Counted from the stretch's first letter, positions 46,263-54,932 are shown. The stretch: DNA of 64,000 bases from Glutamicibacter sp. MNS18 (GCF_026107515.2 NZ_JAPCHW010000006.1:62001-126000); one strand, 5' to 3'. Translations and numbers: made by a program. The notes: a model not told the origin generated them from the letters alone.

Positions 46263-48002
46263 ATGACCCAGGTAAGCCAACGTGAGCGTGCCGTGCGTTC
46301 GGCAGGTGGGCTGGCACTGGCGGCACTTGGCGGTGTGCTCCTGGGAAATGCGGCTGCCTCGATCAACCTCATCCTCGCCCTGCTTTGCGCGGGGCTTGTT
46401 CTGGCCGGCTCACTGCGATTCCTTGACGCGCTGAAGGCCACCCGGTGGCGGCCGGTGCACGTGGTAGCCGCGCTGCTGCTCGTGGCCTCCGGACTGCTGC
46501 TGGCCTTCTGGCGCACCGCGAGCCTGCCGGTGTTGGCCCTGTCTATCTCGCTGGTTCTGTTGCTTGGCGGCGCGCTGCGTCTGGCGGCGGTGTTTTCGAA
46601 TCGTGCCGAATCACGTTGGCACGGGGCACTCAGTGCTGTTACCGGGCTCTTCGCCTCCGTGTTGGTGGTCTTCTGGCCCCGGCTCTCGCTGTGGGTGCTG
46701 GCGGTGGCCTTCGGCGGCTGGCTGGTGATCCTCGGTCTGCATACCCTGTACCGGGCCTGGTCTGACAGGATCCCTCCGCGACCCCGGTGGGTAACGCCCC
46801 TGGCACGGTTCGGCAGCGGATTGTTGACGGCTGCGGGCCTGGTCCTGGTGTTGGCGTTGGGCTCGGTCACGGCACTGATCTACGGTTCCGGGTCCACGGC
46901 AGTACCCGACGGGTTCTATCTTCCTCCGGCCTCGGTACCGGACGAACCGGGTCAACTGGTGCGTTCCGAGCCCCTGGAGCGGATGGTCCCGGATGGATCC
47001 CGCTCATGGCGCATCCTCTATACCACCATCGACCAGGACGGTGCCCCCACCTTGTCCTCCGGTGTGCTCACCGTGCCGCAGGACGCCGCCGGTGAACTTC
47101 CGGTCATTTCCTGGGCGAACGGGACTAAGGGGGTGGAACCGCGATGTGCCCTGTCGATGGCGGAGGATCCCTACGAGGATGGTCCGCAACGGGCGCGGCA
47201 GCAGATGTTGGAGGCCGGGTGGGCGATCGTGGCCACCGACTACCCAGGGCTGGGGACCGCCGGGGTGCACCCCTATCTGGTGCCACGGGCCGAAGCCGCC
47301 GCGGTGCTGGATGCCACGCGGGCCGCGGGCCAGGTTGAGGCAGTCCGCTTCTCCGGCCAGACGGTGTTCTGGGGCCATTCCCAGGGCGGGCACGCCGCCT
47401 TGTCCGCGGCGGCCTTGGCCGACGGGTATGCCCCGGAACTTGGTGTCCTGGGCACCGCCGCCATGGCCCCGGCCAGCGACCTGCCGGTCTTGGCCGCTTC
47501 GGTGGCCGACTCGGCTGCCGGCAAGGTGGTCAGCAGCTATATTGCGGCCAGCTGGAACACGCTGTACCCGGAGCTGGGCATCGTTGACCGGCTGGGGCGT
47601 GGCGCAAGCCGGTCCGTGGAACGCATTGCAGCAAATTGCTTCAGCGGCACCGACGTCATCACCGCCATGGCCGAAGCCAGCCAGTTGTTTGAACCGGTAT
47701 TCCCGGCCGATGCGTTGGCCGGGCCGATCGGTGAACGGTTGGCGGAGAACTCCGCTCCCCTGTCGCTTGATACCCCGGTCTTCCTGGCCCAGGGTGGCGC
47801 CGATTCCTTGGTAACCCCCACGATGCAGCGGGGGTGGCGCGCCGCTGCCTGCGCCGCGGGAACCTCCATCGAATACCGGGAATACCCCGGGCTGGAACAT
47901 ATGGGCCTGGTGGCCGGGGACTCGCCGCTGAACGCCGACCTGGTCCGCTGGACCGGGCAGCTGCTGCAAAGCCGGCAGACCGGGGAGAACTGTGGTTCCT
48001 GA
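46263..48002 (+). CDS. DUF308/HdeD-like membrane domain fused to a secretory-lipase-type hydrolase
   Basis: 579 residues, with AAGGAG upstream. The first 190 residues are five or six membrane helices of the HdeD/DUF308 type (GGLALAALGGVLLGNAAASI, then LALSISLVLLLGGALRLAAVF, then WVLAVAFGGWLVILGL). A last helix anchors residues 220-579, an extracellular alpha/beta hydrolase like the LIP/secretory lipase family: PVISWANGTKG, GWAIVATDYPGLG, nucleophile GHSQGGHAA, Asp in AQGGADSLVTP, and His in GLEHMGLV. A membrane-tethered lipase or esterase is inferred. It overlaps the AraC gene by 11 bp. Confidence 0.85.
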   Translation: MTQVSQRERAVRSAGGLALAALGGVLLGNAAASINLILALLCAGLVLAGSLRFLDALKATRWRPVHVVAALLLVASGLLLAFWRTASLPVLALSISLVLLLGGALRLAAVFSNRAESRWHGALSAVTGLFASVLVVFWPRLSLWVLAVAFGGWLVILGLHTLYRAWSDRIPPRPRWVTPLARFGSGLLTAAGLVLVLALGSVTALIYGSGSTAVPDGFYLPPASVPDEPGQLVRSEPLERMVPDGSRSWRILYTTIDQDGAPTLSSGVLTVPQDAAGELPVISWANGTKGVEPRCALSMAEDPYEDGPQRARQQMLEAGWAIVATDYPGLGTAGVHPYLVPRAEAAAVLDATRAAGQVEAVRFSGQTVFWGHSQGGHAALSAAALADGYAPELGVLGTAAMAPASDLPVLAASVADSAAGKVVSSYIAASWNTLYPELGIVDRLGRGASRSVERIAANCFSGTDVITAMAEASQLFEPVFPADALAGPIGERLAENSAPLSLDTPVFLAQGGADSLVTPTMQRGWRAAACAAGTSIEYREYPGLEHMGLVAGDSPLNADLVRWTGQLLQSRQTGENCGS

Positions 48003-49386
48003 CAAACCGTGCCCCGCCGTGCCGCCGCAGCCCCAGCCGGTCGAGGTGTTTTGGAAGTGCAACCTGGGCTACTACATCGTCGTCTGGGTGTACCAGGGTG
48101 TCACCCGGGTGCATTTCGAAGACGAGGTGGTTTCCCTGCACGTCGGCCAGGCCGTCTGGATTCCGCCGCGGCTGGCCCACCGGGTGGAACATGATGGAAC
48201 CTCGGTGGCCCTGGCGATCCTGATCCCGGATCGCGGTAGCCACAGCCTGGGCGGTCACCGGGTGTTCATCAACGTGCCACCGAGCCATACCCAGTGGATG
48301 TTCCACCTGATGCTGCTCACGCTATCGCCGCTTCATACCGGGCAGCTGCCGACGTCGCGGATCGTGGATTTGCTGGCGCACTTCGCCACCGGTGAACCGC
48401 CGGGCAGGCCAGCGGCGGAACTGCTGCTCCCCCACCATCCGGCAGCACGCCAGGTCGCGGCCATGGTGCTGGCCGATCCCGTCCATGCACCGCCCCTTGT
48501 CGAATCCGCCCGGCGGCTGCAGGTGAGCGAACGCACCCTGCGCCGGGCCTTTGCCGAGCAGACCGGCATGGGCTTTCGGCAGTGGACAGCGGCCGCGCGC
48601 CAGGCAGTGCAGTTGCGTGGCCAAACGATGCCCGCCATGCCGGTTCCGGCGCTCACCACCCGCTGGATGAACTTCCTGGACGAGGACATCATCCTGTGGG
48701 CCATGCGCGGCAGGGCGACGGTGCAGCTACTGGCCCACGCCGCATCCGGCCGGGACCCGCGTGAGCACCGCTTGCAGGCCGGCCAGTTCCTCCTGGTACC
48801 CCACGGACACTCTGTTCGGCTGGATATCGAATCGGGGTCGATGCTCTTCCCGCTCCGCGTGGATGCCGGTTATCTGGAGTTGGGGGGTAGGGACACCATG
48901 CCATGCCAGCTGCCTGCCGATCACGGTCCGATCATGCTGCACCGGGCGATCAACCACATCACCTTGCTACGCCCCACGGAGTTCGACCGGCGCGACACGC
49001 TCAGGATGCTGGAAAAGGTCCCGGACTACCCGGGGCTGGGCTACCCGCGGACCCGGGCGTTGCGGCGGGTGGCAGATGAACTCGCCGAGGATCTGCGCGG
49101 GCGGCTTTCGGCCGCAGAGGTCGCCCAACGGCACGGATTCAGCCTGCGCCAGCTGCAGCGCCTCTGGCCCCTGGAAACAGGCCTGAGCCTGCGCCGTTGG
49201 CGTCAGGCCCACCGCATGCAACGCGCCGATGCGCTGCTGGGTGCCGGATTCGGCATTGCCCGCACGGCCGCCCAATTGGGGTTCACCACCCCGGGAAACT
49301 TCTCCCGGGCCTACACCCGGGTTCGTGGCTACCGGCCCAAGCCGCACCCGCCCACAGGACAAAGCGGACATTTTTTGATCTTTTAA
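47992..49386 (+). CDS. AraC-family regulator with duplicated sensor and DNA-binding units
   Basis: 464 residues; GTG start overlapping the lipase gene by 11 bp. Two copies of a cupin plus AraC HTH order are visible: cupin 1 (about 17-90; YQGVTRVHF, LHVGQAVWIPPRLAHRV), HTH 1 (about 171-200; LVESARRLQVSERTLRRAFA), cupin 2 (about 225-300; MRGRATVQLL, LQAGQFLLVPHGHSVRL), HTH 2 (about 375-450; AAEVAQRHGFSLRQLQRLW and AQLGFTTPGNFSRAYTRVRG). HTH 1 has only the first of the two AraC helix-turn-helix motifs. Usual AraC proteins of this kind are about 250-300 residues. Likely regulates the siderophore operon downstream. Confidence 0.85.
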   Translation: MVPDKPCPAVPPQPQPVEVFWKCNLGYYIVVWVYQGVTRVHFEDEVVSLHVGQAVWIPPRLAHRVEHDGTSVALAILIPDRGSHSLGGHRVFINVPPSHTQWMFHLMLLTLSPLHTGQLPTSRIVDLLAHFATGEPPGRPAAELLLPHHPAARQVAAMVLADPVHAPPLVESARRLQVSERTLRRAFAEQTGMGFRQWTAAARQAVQLRGQTMPAMPVPALTTRWMNFLDEDIILWAMRGRATVQLLAHAASGRDPREHRLQAGQFLLVPHGHSVRLDIESGSMLFPLRVDAGYLELGGRDTMPCQLPADHGPIMLHRAINHITLLRPTEFDRRDTLRMLEKVPDYPGLGYPRTRALRRVADELAEDLRGRLSAAEVAQRHGFSLRQLQRLWPLETGLSLRRWRQAHRMQRADALLGAGFGIARTAAQLGFTTPGNFSRAYTRVRGYRPKPHPPTGQSGHFLIF

Positions 49387-49469
49387 CGACAAGCAGGCGT
49401 CACCGCATGGACATGGGAACCCAGCGGGAACCCCGGATTCATTGGGAACCAGCCCACCGGCGGCCAGAC

Positions 49470-49488
49470 CAAGGGTAGGCGAGCCTAA
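49470..49488 (+). promoter_or_regulatory. DtxR/IdeR-like iron box before the siderophore operon
   Basis: CAAGGGTAGGCGAGCCTAA matches 14 of 19 positions of the actinobacterial iron box TTAGGTTAGGCTAACCTAA, with an internal TAGGC-GA-GCCTA dyad. It lies 90 bases before the substrate-binding protein start, a normal operator position for iron repression. Confidence 0.65.
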
Positions 49489-49578
49489 ATTACGGGTACT
49501 AGGCTCTGGCACTGTCATCTTATTGTCAAGCCGCATCCTCACACTCGCGGCGCAGTTCCTCCTGAGGAGAACCACCCA

Positions 49579-50589
49579 GTGCGTTCCAACCTGTTCAAAT
49601 TCGCCACCGCGGCTGCCGCCGCGGCCCTGACCCTTTCGCTGGGTGCCTGCGTCTCCGGCGGTGCCACCGAAGCCTCCGAAGCCCCGGCCGGTACCCAGGA
49701 CTCCGGCAGCTGGCCACGCACCGTCACCCACGAAAAGGGCAAAACCGAGATCCCGGCCAAGCCCGAGCGCATCGTCTCCACCACGGTGTCCACCACCGGC
49801 TCGCTGCTGGCCATCGACGCCCCGGTCATCGCCACCACCACCGCGGCCGTCGCCGCGGAAACCGACGAGAAGGGCTTCTTCAGCCAGTGGGCCGAGGTTG
49901 CCACCGAACGCAATGTGGAACCGCTGAACTCCATCGGCAACTTCGATCTGGAAGGCATCCTGGCCCAGGAGCCCGACCTGATCGTGGTCTCCACCTCGGG
50001 CGCCGACTCCGAAATGGACCACTACGACCAGCTGCGCGAGATCGCCCCGACCATCGTGGTCAACTACGGCAACAAGGATTGGAAGGAGCTGGCCGAGGAC
50101 CTGGGCGAGGCCACCGGGCAGGAAGCCAAGGCCGAGGAAATCGCCCGGAGCTTCGATGAGCGCGCCTCGGCGATCAAGGAGAAGCTGGCCGTGCCGGAGG
50201 GCACCACCGCCTCGATCGTCTCCTACAACCAGGGCGCCGATTCCCCCGTGGGCAAGACCACCGGCCCGCATTCCCGCCTGATCTCCGCACTGGGCTTCGA
50301 GATCCTGGACCCGCCTGCGGAATTCGATACCTCAACCCAGGTGCGCCAGGACTTCGCCTTCACCTCCTACGAGGGGCTGAGCGAATCAGCCACCGGCGAT
50401 GCCGTCTTCCTGATCTCGGCCACCGATGACACCGCCAAGAACTTCAAGGCCGATGCCACGCTGGCGAACCTGCCGGCCGTCACCAAGGACAACGTCTTCC
50501 CCTTGGCCAACTCGTTCCGCCTGGACTACTACTCCTCGAACGACATCCTGGACTACTTCGACAACAGCTTCCCCGGGCTGAACCAGTAG
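49579..50589 (+). CDS. Ferric siderophore ABC transporter, substrate-binding lipoprotein
   Basis: 336 residues, GTG start with GAGGAGA upstream. Lipoprotein signal LSLGAC (cysteine about 24). The mature protein has the FepB/FatB-type helical-hinge binding fold: TEIPAKPERIVSTTVSTTGSL, then NFDLEGILAQEPDLIVVS and EIAPTIVVNYGNKDW. It captures ferric siderophore at the outer membrane face and delivers it to the two permeases encoded next. The presence of a Fes-type esterase in the operon suggests a catecholate or ester-containing siderophore. Confidence 0.93.
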   Translation: MRSNLFKFATAAAAAALTLSLGACVSGGATEASEAPAGTQDSGSWPRTVTHEKGKTEIPAKPERIVSTTVSTTGSLLAIDAPVIATTTAAVAAETDEKGFFSQWAEVATERNVEPLNSIGNFDLEGILAQEPDLIVVSTSGADSEMDHYDQLREIAPTIVVNYGNKDWKELAEDLGEATGQEAKAEEIARSFDERASAIKEKLAVPEGTTASIVSYNQGADSPVGKTTGPHSRLISALGFEILDPPAEFDTSTQVRQDFAFTSYEGLSESATGDAVFLISATDDTAKNFKADATLANLPAVTKDNVFPLANSFRLDYYSSNDILDYFDNSFPGLNQ

Positions 50590-50593
50590 GACC

Positions 50594-51616
50594 GTGCTGC
50601 TTCGAACCCACACCGCCAGCCACCGATCACGGACCACCCCGTGGTTGGTGGCATCGGCGCTGCTGCTCTTCCTGGGGTTGGTGTCCTTCGCGGTGGGGTC
50701 CAAGAACATCTCCCTGGCCGAAAGCTGGCAGGCGCTGGCCGCTTTCAACCCGGCCAACAACAACCACCTGCTGGTGCGCGAACTGCGTATCCCCCGTACC
50801 CTGCTGGCCATCGTGGTCGGTGCCGCCCTGGGGCTGGCCGGTGCGCTGATGCAATCGATGACCCGCAACCCGTTGGCCGAACCGGGCCTGCTGGGTGTCA
50901 ATGCCGGTGCCGCCTTCGCGGTGGCGGTGGCCATCACGCTGGGTGTGGTGCAGCCGGTGGGCTACATGTTCTTCGCCTTCGCCGGGGCCGGGGCCGCCAG
51001 CGTCCTGGTGTACCTGCTGGGCAGCCGTCACCGGGCAGGCAACGATGTGGTCCGCCTGGTGCTGGCCGGCGCGGGCCTGTCCGTGATGCTCATGGCCGGC
51101 ACCCAGGTGCTGATCATCGGCGGCGGCTCCGAGGTGCACGCGCACTTCGCGGCCTGGGCCACCGGGTCGCTGCAAGGCCGCGGCTATGACGTGTTGCCGA
51201 TCGTCTCGATCGTCATCCTGCTCGGGGTACTGCTGGCCCTCTCGCTCAGTCGCGAGCTGGATGGGCTGGCCCTGGGCGAAGACAGCGCCCGGGCCCTGGG
51301 GATCAACCCGACCCGCACCTGGTTCATCTCGTCGCTGGCCGTGATGCTGCTGGCCGGGGCGGCGACCGCCGCCGCCGGGCCGATCAGTTTCATCGGGCTG
51401 GCCGCCCCGCATGCCGCCCGCATGATCGTCGGCCCGCACCATGTGCGCTTCCTGCCGTTGTCCATGGCCCTGGGTGCCCTGGTGCTGTTACTGGCCGACA
51501 TCCTCGGACGCGCCATCGTGGCACCAATGGAACTGGGTGCCGGGGCCATGAGCGCGCTGATCGGCGCTCCGCTGTTCATCTTCCTGGCCCGTCGCAAGCT
51601 GAAGGCGGGACGATGA
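50594..51616 (+). CDS. Siderophore ABC transporter permease, FecCD family (FepD-like)
   Basis: 340 residues, GTG start 4 bases after the preceding stop. About nine membrane helices. FecCD landmarks: LRIPRTLLAIVVGAALGLAGA, QSMTRNPLAEPGLLGVNAGAA, and LGEDSARALGINPTRTW plus GPISFIGLAAPHAARMIVGP, where the ATPase docks. Pairs with the next gene to form the channel. Its stop overlaps that gene's start by 4 bp (ATGA). Confidence 0.94.
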   Translation: MLLRTHTASHRSRTTPWLVASALLLFLGLVSFAVGSKNISLAESWQALAAFNPANNNHLLVRELRIPRTLLAIVVGAALGLAGALMQSMTRNPLAEPGLLGVNAGAAFAVAVAITLGVVQPVGYMFFAFAGAGAASVLVYLLGSRHRAGNDVVRLVLAGAGLSVMLMAGTQVLIIGGGSEVHAHFAAWATGSLQGRGYDVLPIVSIVILLGVLLALSLSRELDGLALGEDSARALGINPTRTWFISSLAVMLLAGAATAAAGPISFIGLAAPHAARMIVGPHHVRFLPLSMALGALVLLLADILGRAIVAPMELGAGAMSALIGAPLFIFLARRKLKAGR

Positions 51617-52629
51617 GCTACACCGATCTCTCCGCACAGGCGCGAACCACCCGCCGCACGCTGGTGCTCGGCACCCTGGTGCTGTTGCTGCTGGCCAGCG
51701 CCGTGGTGGCGCTGGGCATCGGGACCATCGCCCTGACCCCGACCGAAGTGGTTGCCGCGCTCACCGGACAGGGCAGCGGCCGCGATGCCATGGTGGTCAA
51801 CTCCATCCGGATGCCGCGGGTGCTGACCGCGATCGGCGTGGGAGCCGCGCTGGGTGCGGCCGGCACCAGTTTCCAATCGATTTCCCGCAACCCGTTGGGC
51901 AGCCCGGACATCATCGGCTTCACCACCGGGGCCGCCACCGGCGCGGTCGCGCAGATCGTGATCTTCAACGCCGGACCGTGGGCCACCGCCCTGGCCGCCA
52001 TGGTCTCCGGTCTGGCCACCGCCGTCGCGGTCTACCTGCTCTCCTTCTCCAAACGTGCCAGTGGCGGCCAACGCCTGGTGATCATCGGGATCGGTGTGGG
52101 TGCCATGATGGCCGCGGTCAACACGCTGCTGCTGGCCAAGGGGGATTCCGACCTGGCCGCGCAGGCCAACCTCTGGCTCTCCGGGTCGCTGGGCGGCCGG
52201 ACCTGGAACGACGCGCTGCTGGTCTGCCTGGCGTTGCTCATCCTGCTCCCGGTGCTGGCCCTGCAAGGCCGGGGCATGACCCTGCTGGAGATGGGTGACG
52301 ACTCCGCCCGGGCCCTGGGGGTCAGTGCCGAGAAAGTGCGCCGGATCGGGATCTTCGCCGCCGTCTGCCTCACCGCGGCTGCCACCGCCGCAGCCGGGCC
52401 GATCGCCTTTGTGGCGCTGGCTGCCGGGCAGATCATCCGCCAGCTGATCGGCAACCGCACGGTGCCGATGATCCCCTCGGCCCTGACAGGTGCGGTGCTG
52501 CTGGTCATCTGCGACGTGGTTACCCAGAACCTTCCCGTGCATGCGCAGGTACCCATTGGATTGGCCACCTCCATGGCCGGCGGGCTCTACCTGCTCTGGC
52601 TGATCACCCGCCCGCAAACCCGCACCTGA
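51613..52629 (+). CDS. Siderophore ABC transporter permease, FecCD family (FepG-like)
   Basis: 338 residues, translationally coupled to the previous permease. About nine membrane helices with the same landmarks: IRMPRVLTAIGVGAALGAAGT, QSISRNPLGSPDIIGFTTGAA, MGDDSARALGVSAEKVRRIG, GPIAFVALAAGQIIRQLIG. Normally the ATPase (FepC) would follow, but the next gene is a SIP, so the energising subunit must be encoded elsewhere. Confidence 0.94.
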   Translation: MSYTDLSAQARTTRRTLVLGTLVLLLLASAVVALGIGTIALTPTEVVAALTGQGSGRDAMVVNSIRMPRVLTAIGVGAALGAAGTSFQSISRNPLGSPDIIGFTTGAATGAVAQIVIFNAGPWATALAAMVSGLATAVAVYLLSFSKRASGGQRLVIIGIGVGAMMAAVNTLLLAKGDSDLAAQANLWLSGSLGGRTWNDALLVCLALLILLPVLALQGRGMTLLEMGDDSARALGVSAEKVRRIGIFAAVCLTAAATAAAGPIAFVALAAGQIIRQLIGNRTVPMIPSALTGAVLLVICDVVTQNLPVHAQVPIGLATSMAGGLYLLWLITRPQTRT

Positions 52630-52683
52630 GGCCGGGTCCGGCCCCGCAGCGAATACCAACCCACCGTTCACAAGGAGAAGCTC

Positions 52684-53550
52684 ATGACAGCCCTGGAAAT
52701 CCAGATCGCGGAGATCGTTGACTACACCCCGCAGATGCGCCGGGTGGTTTTCGCCGGCGAGGCGGTGGCCCGCTATGCGGCGCACCGTCCGTGCGTGCCG
52801 AATATCAAGATCTACTTCCCCCGCCCGGGCGAGCCCATCGACCTGCCGGTGACCGATGAGCGCGGGCGGTGGGCCTTCGTGGGCGACCAGCGCTCCCGGG
52901 TGCGCACCTACACCGTGCGCTGGCTGGACGAGGAGAACTCGCGCATGGCCATCGACTTCGTGCGTCACGGCGACGAGGGGCTGGCCAGCGCCTGGGTGGA
53001 ACGCATCAGCGTCGGGGACAAGCTCGGCGCCCTGGGCGGCGGCGGGCTGGTGCTCAAGCCCGGCGGTTACGCGGTGATGTTCGGCGATGAGACCGCACTG
53101 CCGGCCATCAGCGACACCTTGGAGCATATGCCGGCCGGGCAAACCGGGCAGGTGTTCATCGAGGTGGCCGCCGAGTCCGGGATCCATGAACTGGCCAAGC
53201 CCGAAGGCATCACGGTCACCTGGCTGCCCCGGGGCGGCAAGCCGGCCGGCAGCACCCGACTGCTCATTCAGGCCATGGAGAACCTGTCGGTACCCGAGGG
53301 GTTCGCCGACATGTCGGCCGTGCACCTATGGGTTTCGGCGGAGTCCGAGGTGGTGCGCTTTGCCCGCAAGTGGGCGGCCATGGTGGGGATCGGGCGCGCC
53401 AACCGGCTGATCATCGGCTACTGGCATCGGGACCTGAACGAGGTGGCCTATGGCAAGCTCTCGGATCATGACCGGGTACGCGACGAGATGGACTACGAAC
53501 GTCCCGGCCATGAGGAAGACCACCGCCACGACCACGACCATGCGCACTAG
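52684..53550 (+). CDS. Siderophore-interacting protein (ferric siderophore reductase)
   Basis: 288 residues, with AAGGAG upstream. FAD-binding barrel with RSRVRTYTVRWLDEENSRMAI (the R-x-Y-T flavin motif), GDEGLASAWVERISVGDKL, and an NAD(P)H half with GDETALPAISDTLEHMP and HLWVSAESEVVR. The final HRDLNEVAYGKLSDHD segment is typical of SIPs. The C-terminus carries a histidine/aspartate tail (HEEDHRHDHDHAH) that could bind metal. It reduces imported Fe(III)-siderophore to release Fe(II) in the cytoplasm. Located between the permeases and the Fes-like esterase. Confidence 0.94.
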   Translation: MTALEIQIAEIVDYTPQMRRVVFAGEAVARYAAHRPCVPNIKIYFPRPGEPIDLPVTDERGRWAFVGDQRSRVRTYTVRWLDEENSRMAIDFVRHGDEGLASAWVERISVGDKLGALGGGGLVLKPGGYAVMFGDETALPAISDTLEHMPAGQTGQVFIEVAAESGIHELAKPEGITVTWLPRGGKPAGSTRLLIQAMENLSVPEGFADMSAVHLWVSAESEVVRFARKWAAMVGIGRANRLIIGYWHRDLNEVAYGKLSDHDRVRDEMDYERPGHEEDHRHDHDHAH

Positions 53551-53551
53551 G

Positions 53552-54826
53552 ATGCGCCCTGCGGCATCCGACACCCTATGCCCCAAGGTCCCCGGCTTCC
53601 TGGCTTCCCGCCTGGCCGCGGAGGGTTTCGGGTCGCTGCTGCGCGGCATCGACAGCAAGCAGGTACCCTACCCGCTACTTGATGCGGACCCGGCCGAGCC
53701 GCAGACGTGTTGGGCCACCTTCCTGTGGGTCGAGGACCGGCCGTCCAACCCGGCGAGCGCGGTGATCCTCTCGGCCAATGCCATGGTCGGCCAGGACCAG
53801 CTGGAGCGCTGCGAATACGAGCAGGTGGCCGAGGGGCTGTGGGCCATCACCCTGCGGGTGCCTTCGGACTGGATCGCCTCCTACCGCCTGAGCGTGCACC
53901 GTGGCGCGGGCCCGGCCCCGTGGCGGGCCACCACCGATCGCCGTGCGATCCGGCTGGCGGCCGATGCCGGCGGGATCGACCGGCTGAACCCGGCCGTGGG
54001 GGCCAGCATGAATGGCGTCCCGGTATCCCTGGTGTACGGCCCTGCCGCCGCGGTGGAGCCCCGGCTGGCCGCGGCCACCCCGGTGCTGGATCGGCCCGGG
54101 CCTGCCATCGGCGGCTGGGGCGAGGCCGACACCACCGAGGCCCCGTTGCCCGAGCGGGTCGACGCCCACGAGGTCTTCGATGGGAACTGCGGGCGGATGC
54201 GCCGGCTGTGGACCTACCGGCCGCCGGTTCCGGCGCGGAACACCCCGCTACTCGTGGTTCACGACGGGGCAACGTGGGTACGTTTCCAGTCCATCGCCGC
54301 GTCCCTGGATGCGGCGATCGAGTCCGGGCTGCTCCCCCCTTTGCATGCGCTGTTCGTGGATAGCACCAATGTGTCGCTGCGTTCGGCCGAGCTTCCGGAT
54401 GCCCAGGGGACCACCCGCTCGCTGGCCGAGCAGTTCCTCCCCTGGGCCCGGGAACTGCTGCCGGTCTCCGCGGCCGCCACGCAGACGGTGGTCACCGGTT
54501 CTTCCTTCGGCGGGTTGGCTGCGCTGTTGGCGGTGGCGCATCATCCCGAGCTGGTGGCAGTGGCGCTGGCCCAGTCCCCTTCGCTGTGGCATACCGATCT
54601 GTCCGGGGAGTTGGCGTCCCTGGATCCGCGGGCCCGGGTGTTGCTGCAGGCCGGGCGCTACGAGACCGGGATCCACCGGGCCTGCGCACAGGCAATGGAC
54701 GAGGTTGCCGGCACCCAGGCCGCACCGCGGATCGGGTTCCAGCCGATTTCCGGTGGCCATGACTGGGCCTGGTGGTCGGCGCAACTGCTTCCCGGGCTGG
54801 CCCGGATGCTTAATCCGCAGGAATAG
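53552..54826 (+). CDS. Enterochelin esterase-like siderophore hydrolase (Fes family)
   Basis: 424 residues from ATG 53552, one base after the preceding TAG; ATG 53540 (overlapping) is also possible. The N-terminal part (about 30-150; TFLWVEDR, GLWAITLRVPSDWIASYRLSV) is the Fes N-terminal beta domain. The C-terminal esterase domain has LLVVHDGATWVR, LFVDSTN, nucleophile VVTGSSFGGLAALL, and catalytic His in ISGGHDWAWW. Fes cleaves the ester bonds of tri-catecholate siderophores such as enterobactin, so this cell may use such xenosiderophores. Cytoplasmic. Last gene of the operon. Confidence 0.9.
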   Translation: MRPAASDTLCPKVPGFLASRLAAEGFGSLLRGIDSKQVPYPLLDADPAEPQTCWATFLWVEDRPSNPASAVILSANAMVGQDQLERCEYEQVAEGLWAITLRVPSDWIASYRLSVHRGAGPAPWRATTDRRAIRLAADAGGIDRLNPAVGASMNGVPVSLVYGPAAAVEPRLAAATPVLDRPGPAIGGWGEADTTEAPLPERVDAHEVFDGNCGRMRRLWTYRPPVPARNTPLLVVHDGATWVRFQSIAASLDAAIESGLLPPLHALFVDSTNVSLRSAELPDAQGTTRSLAEQFLPWARELLPVSAAATQTVVTGSSFGGLAALLAVAHHPELVAVALAQSPSLWHTDLSGELASLDPRARVLLQAGRYETGIHRACAQAMDEVAGTQAAPRIGFQPISGGHDWAWWSAQLLPGLARMLNPQE

Positions 54827-54892
54827 GGGTGGCCGGTTCACCCCCTCGACGAACCGGACATCTCCCGGCGTCCCGGCACCTCGGGAATATGG

Positions 54893-54932
54893 TTGACACG
54901 TCAATGATCTACTGTCATGATTGATGCATCAA
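54893..54932 (+). promoter_or_regulatory. Promoter with twin short dyads before the LLM oxidoreductase gene
   Basis: TTGACACGTCAA (54893-54904; 5+2+5 dyad) and TTGATGCATCAA (54921-54932; perfect palindrome), 28 bp centre to centre. The first contains a TTGACA -35; with a 17-base spacer the -10 is CATGAT (54916-54921), adjoining the second dyad. This looks like a repressor-controlled promoter; no regulator gene is adjacent. Confidence 0.7.

Noticed and set aside
51184-53325. 713-residue open frame on the minus strand opposite the permease and SIP genes
   Set aside because: Antisense to well-identified permease and SIP genes; composition is Gly/His/Gln repeats typical of reverse-frame translation.
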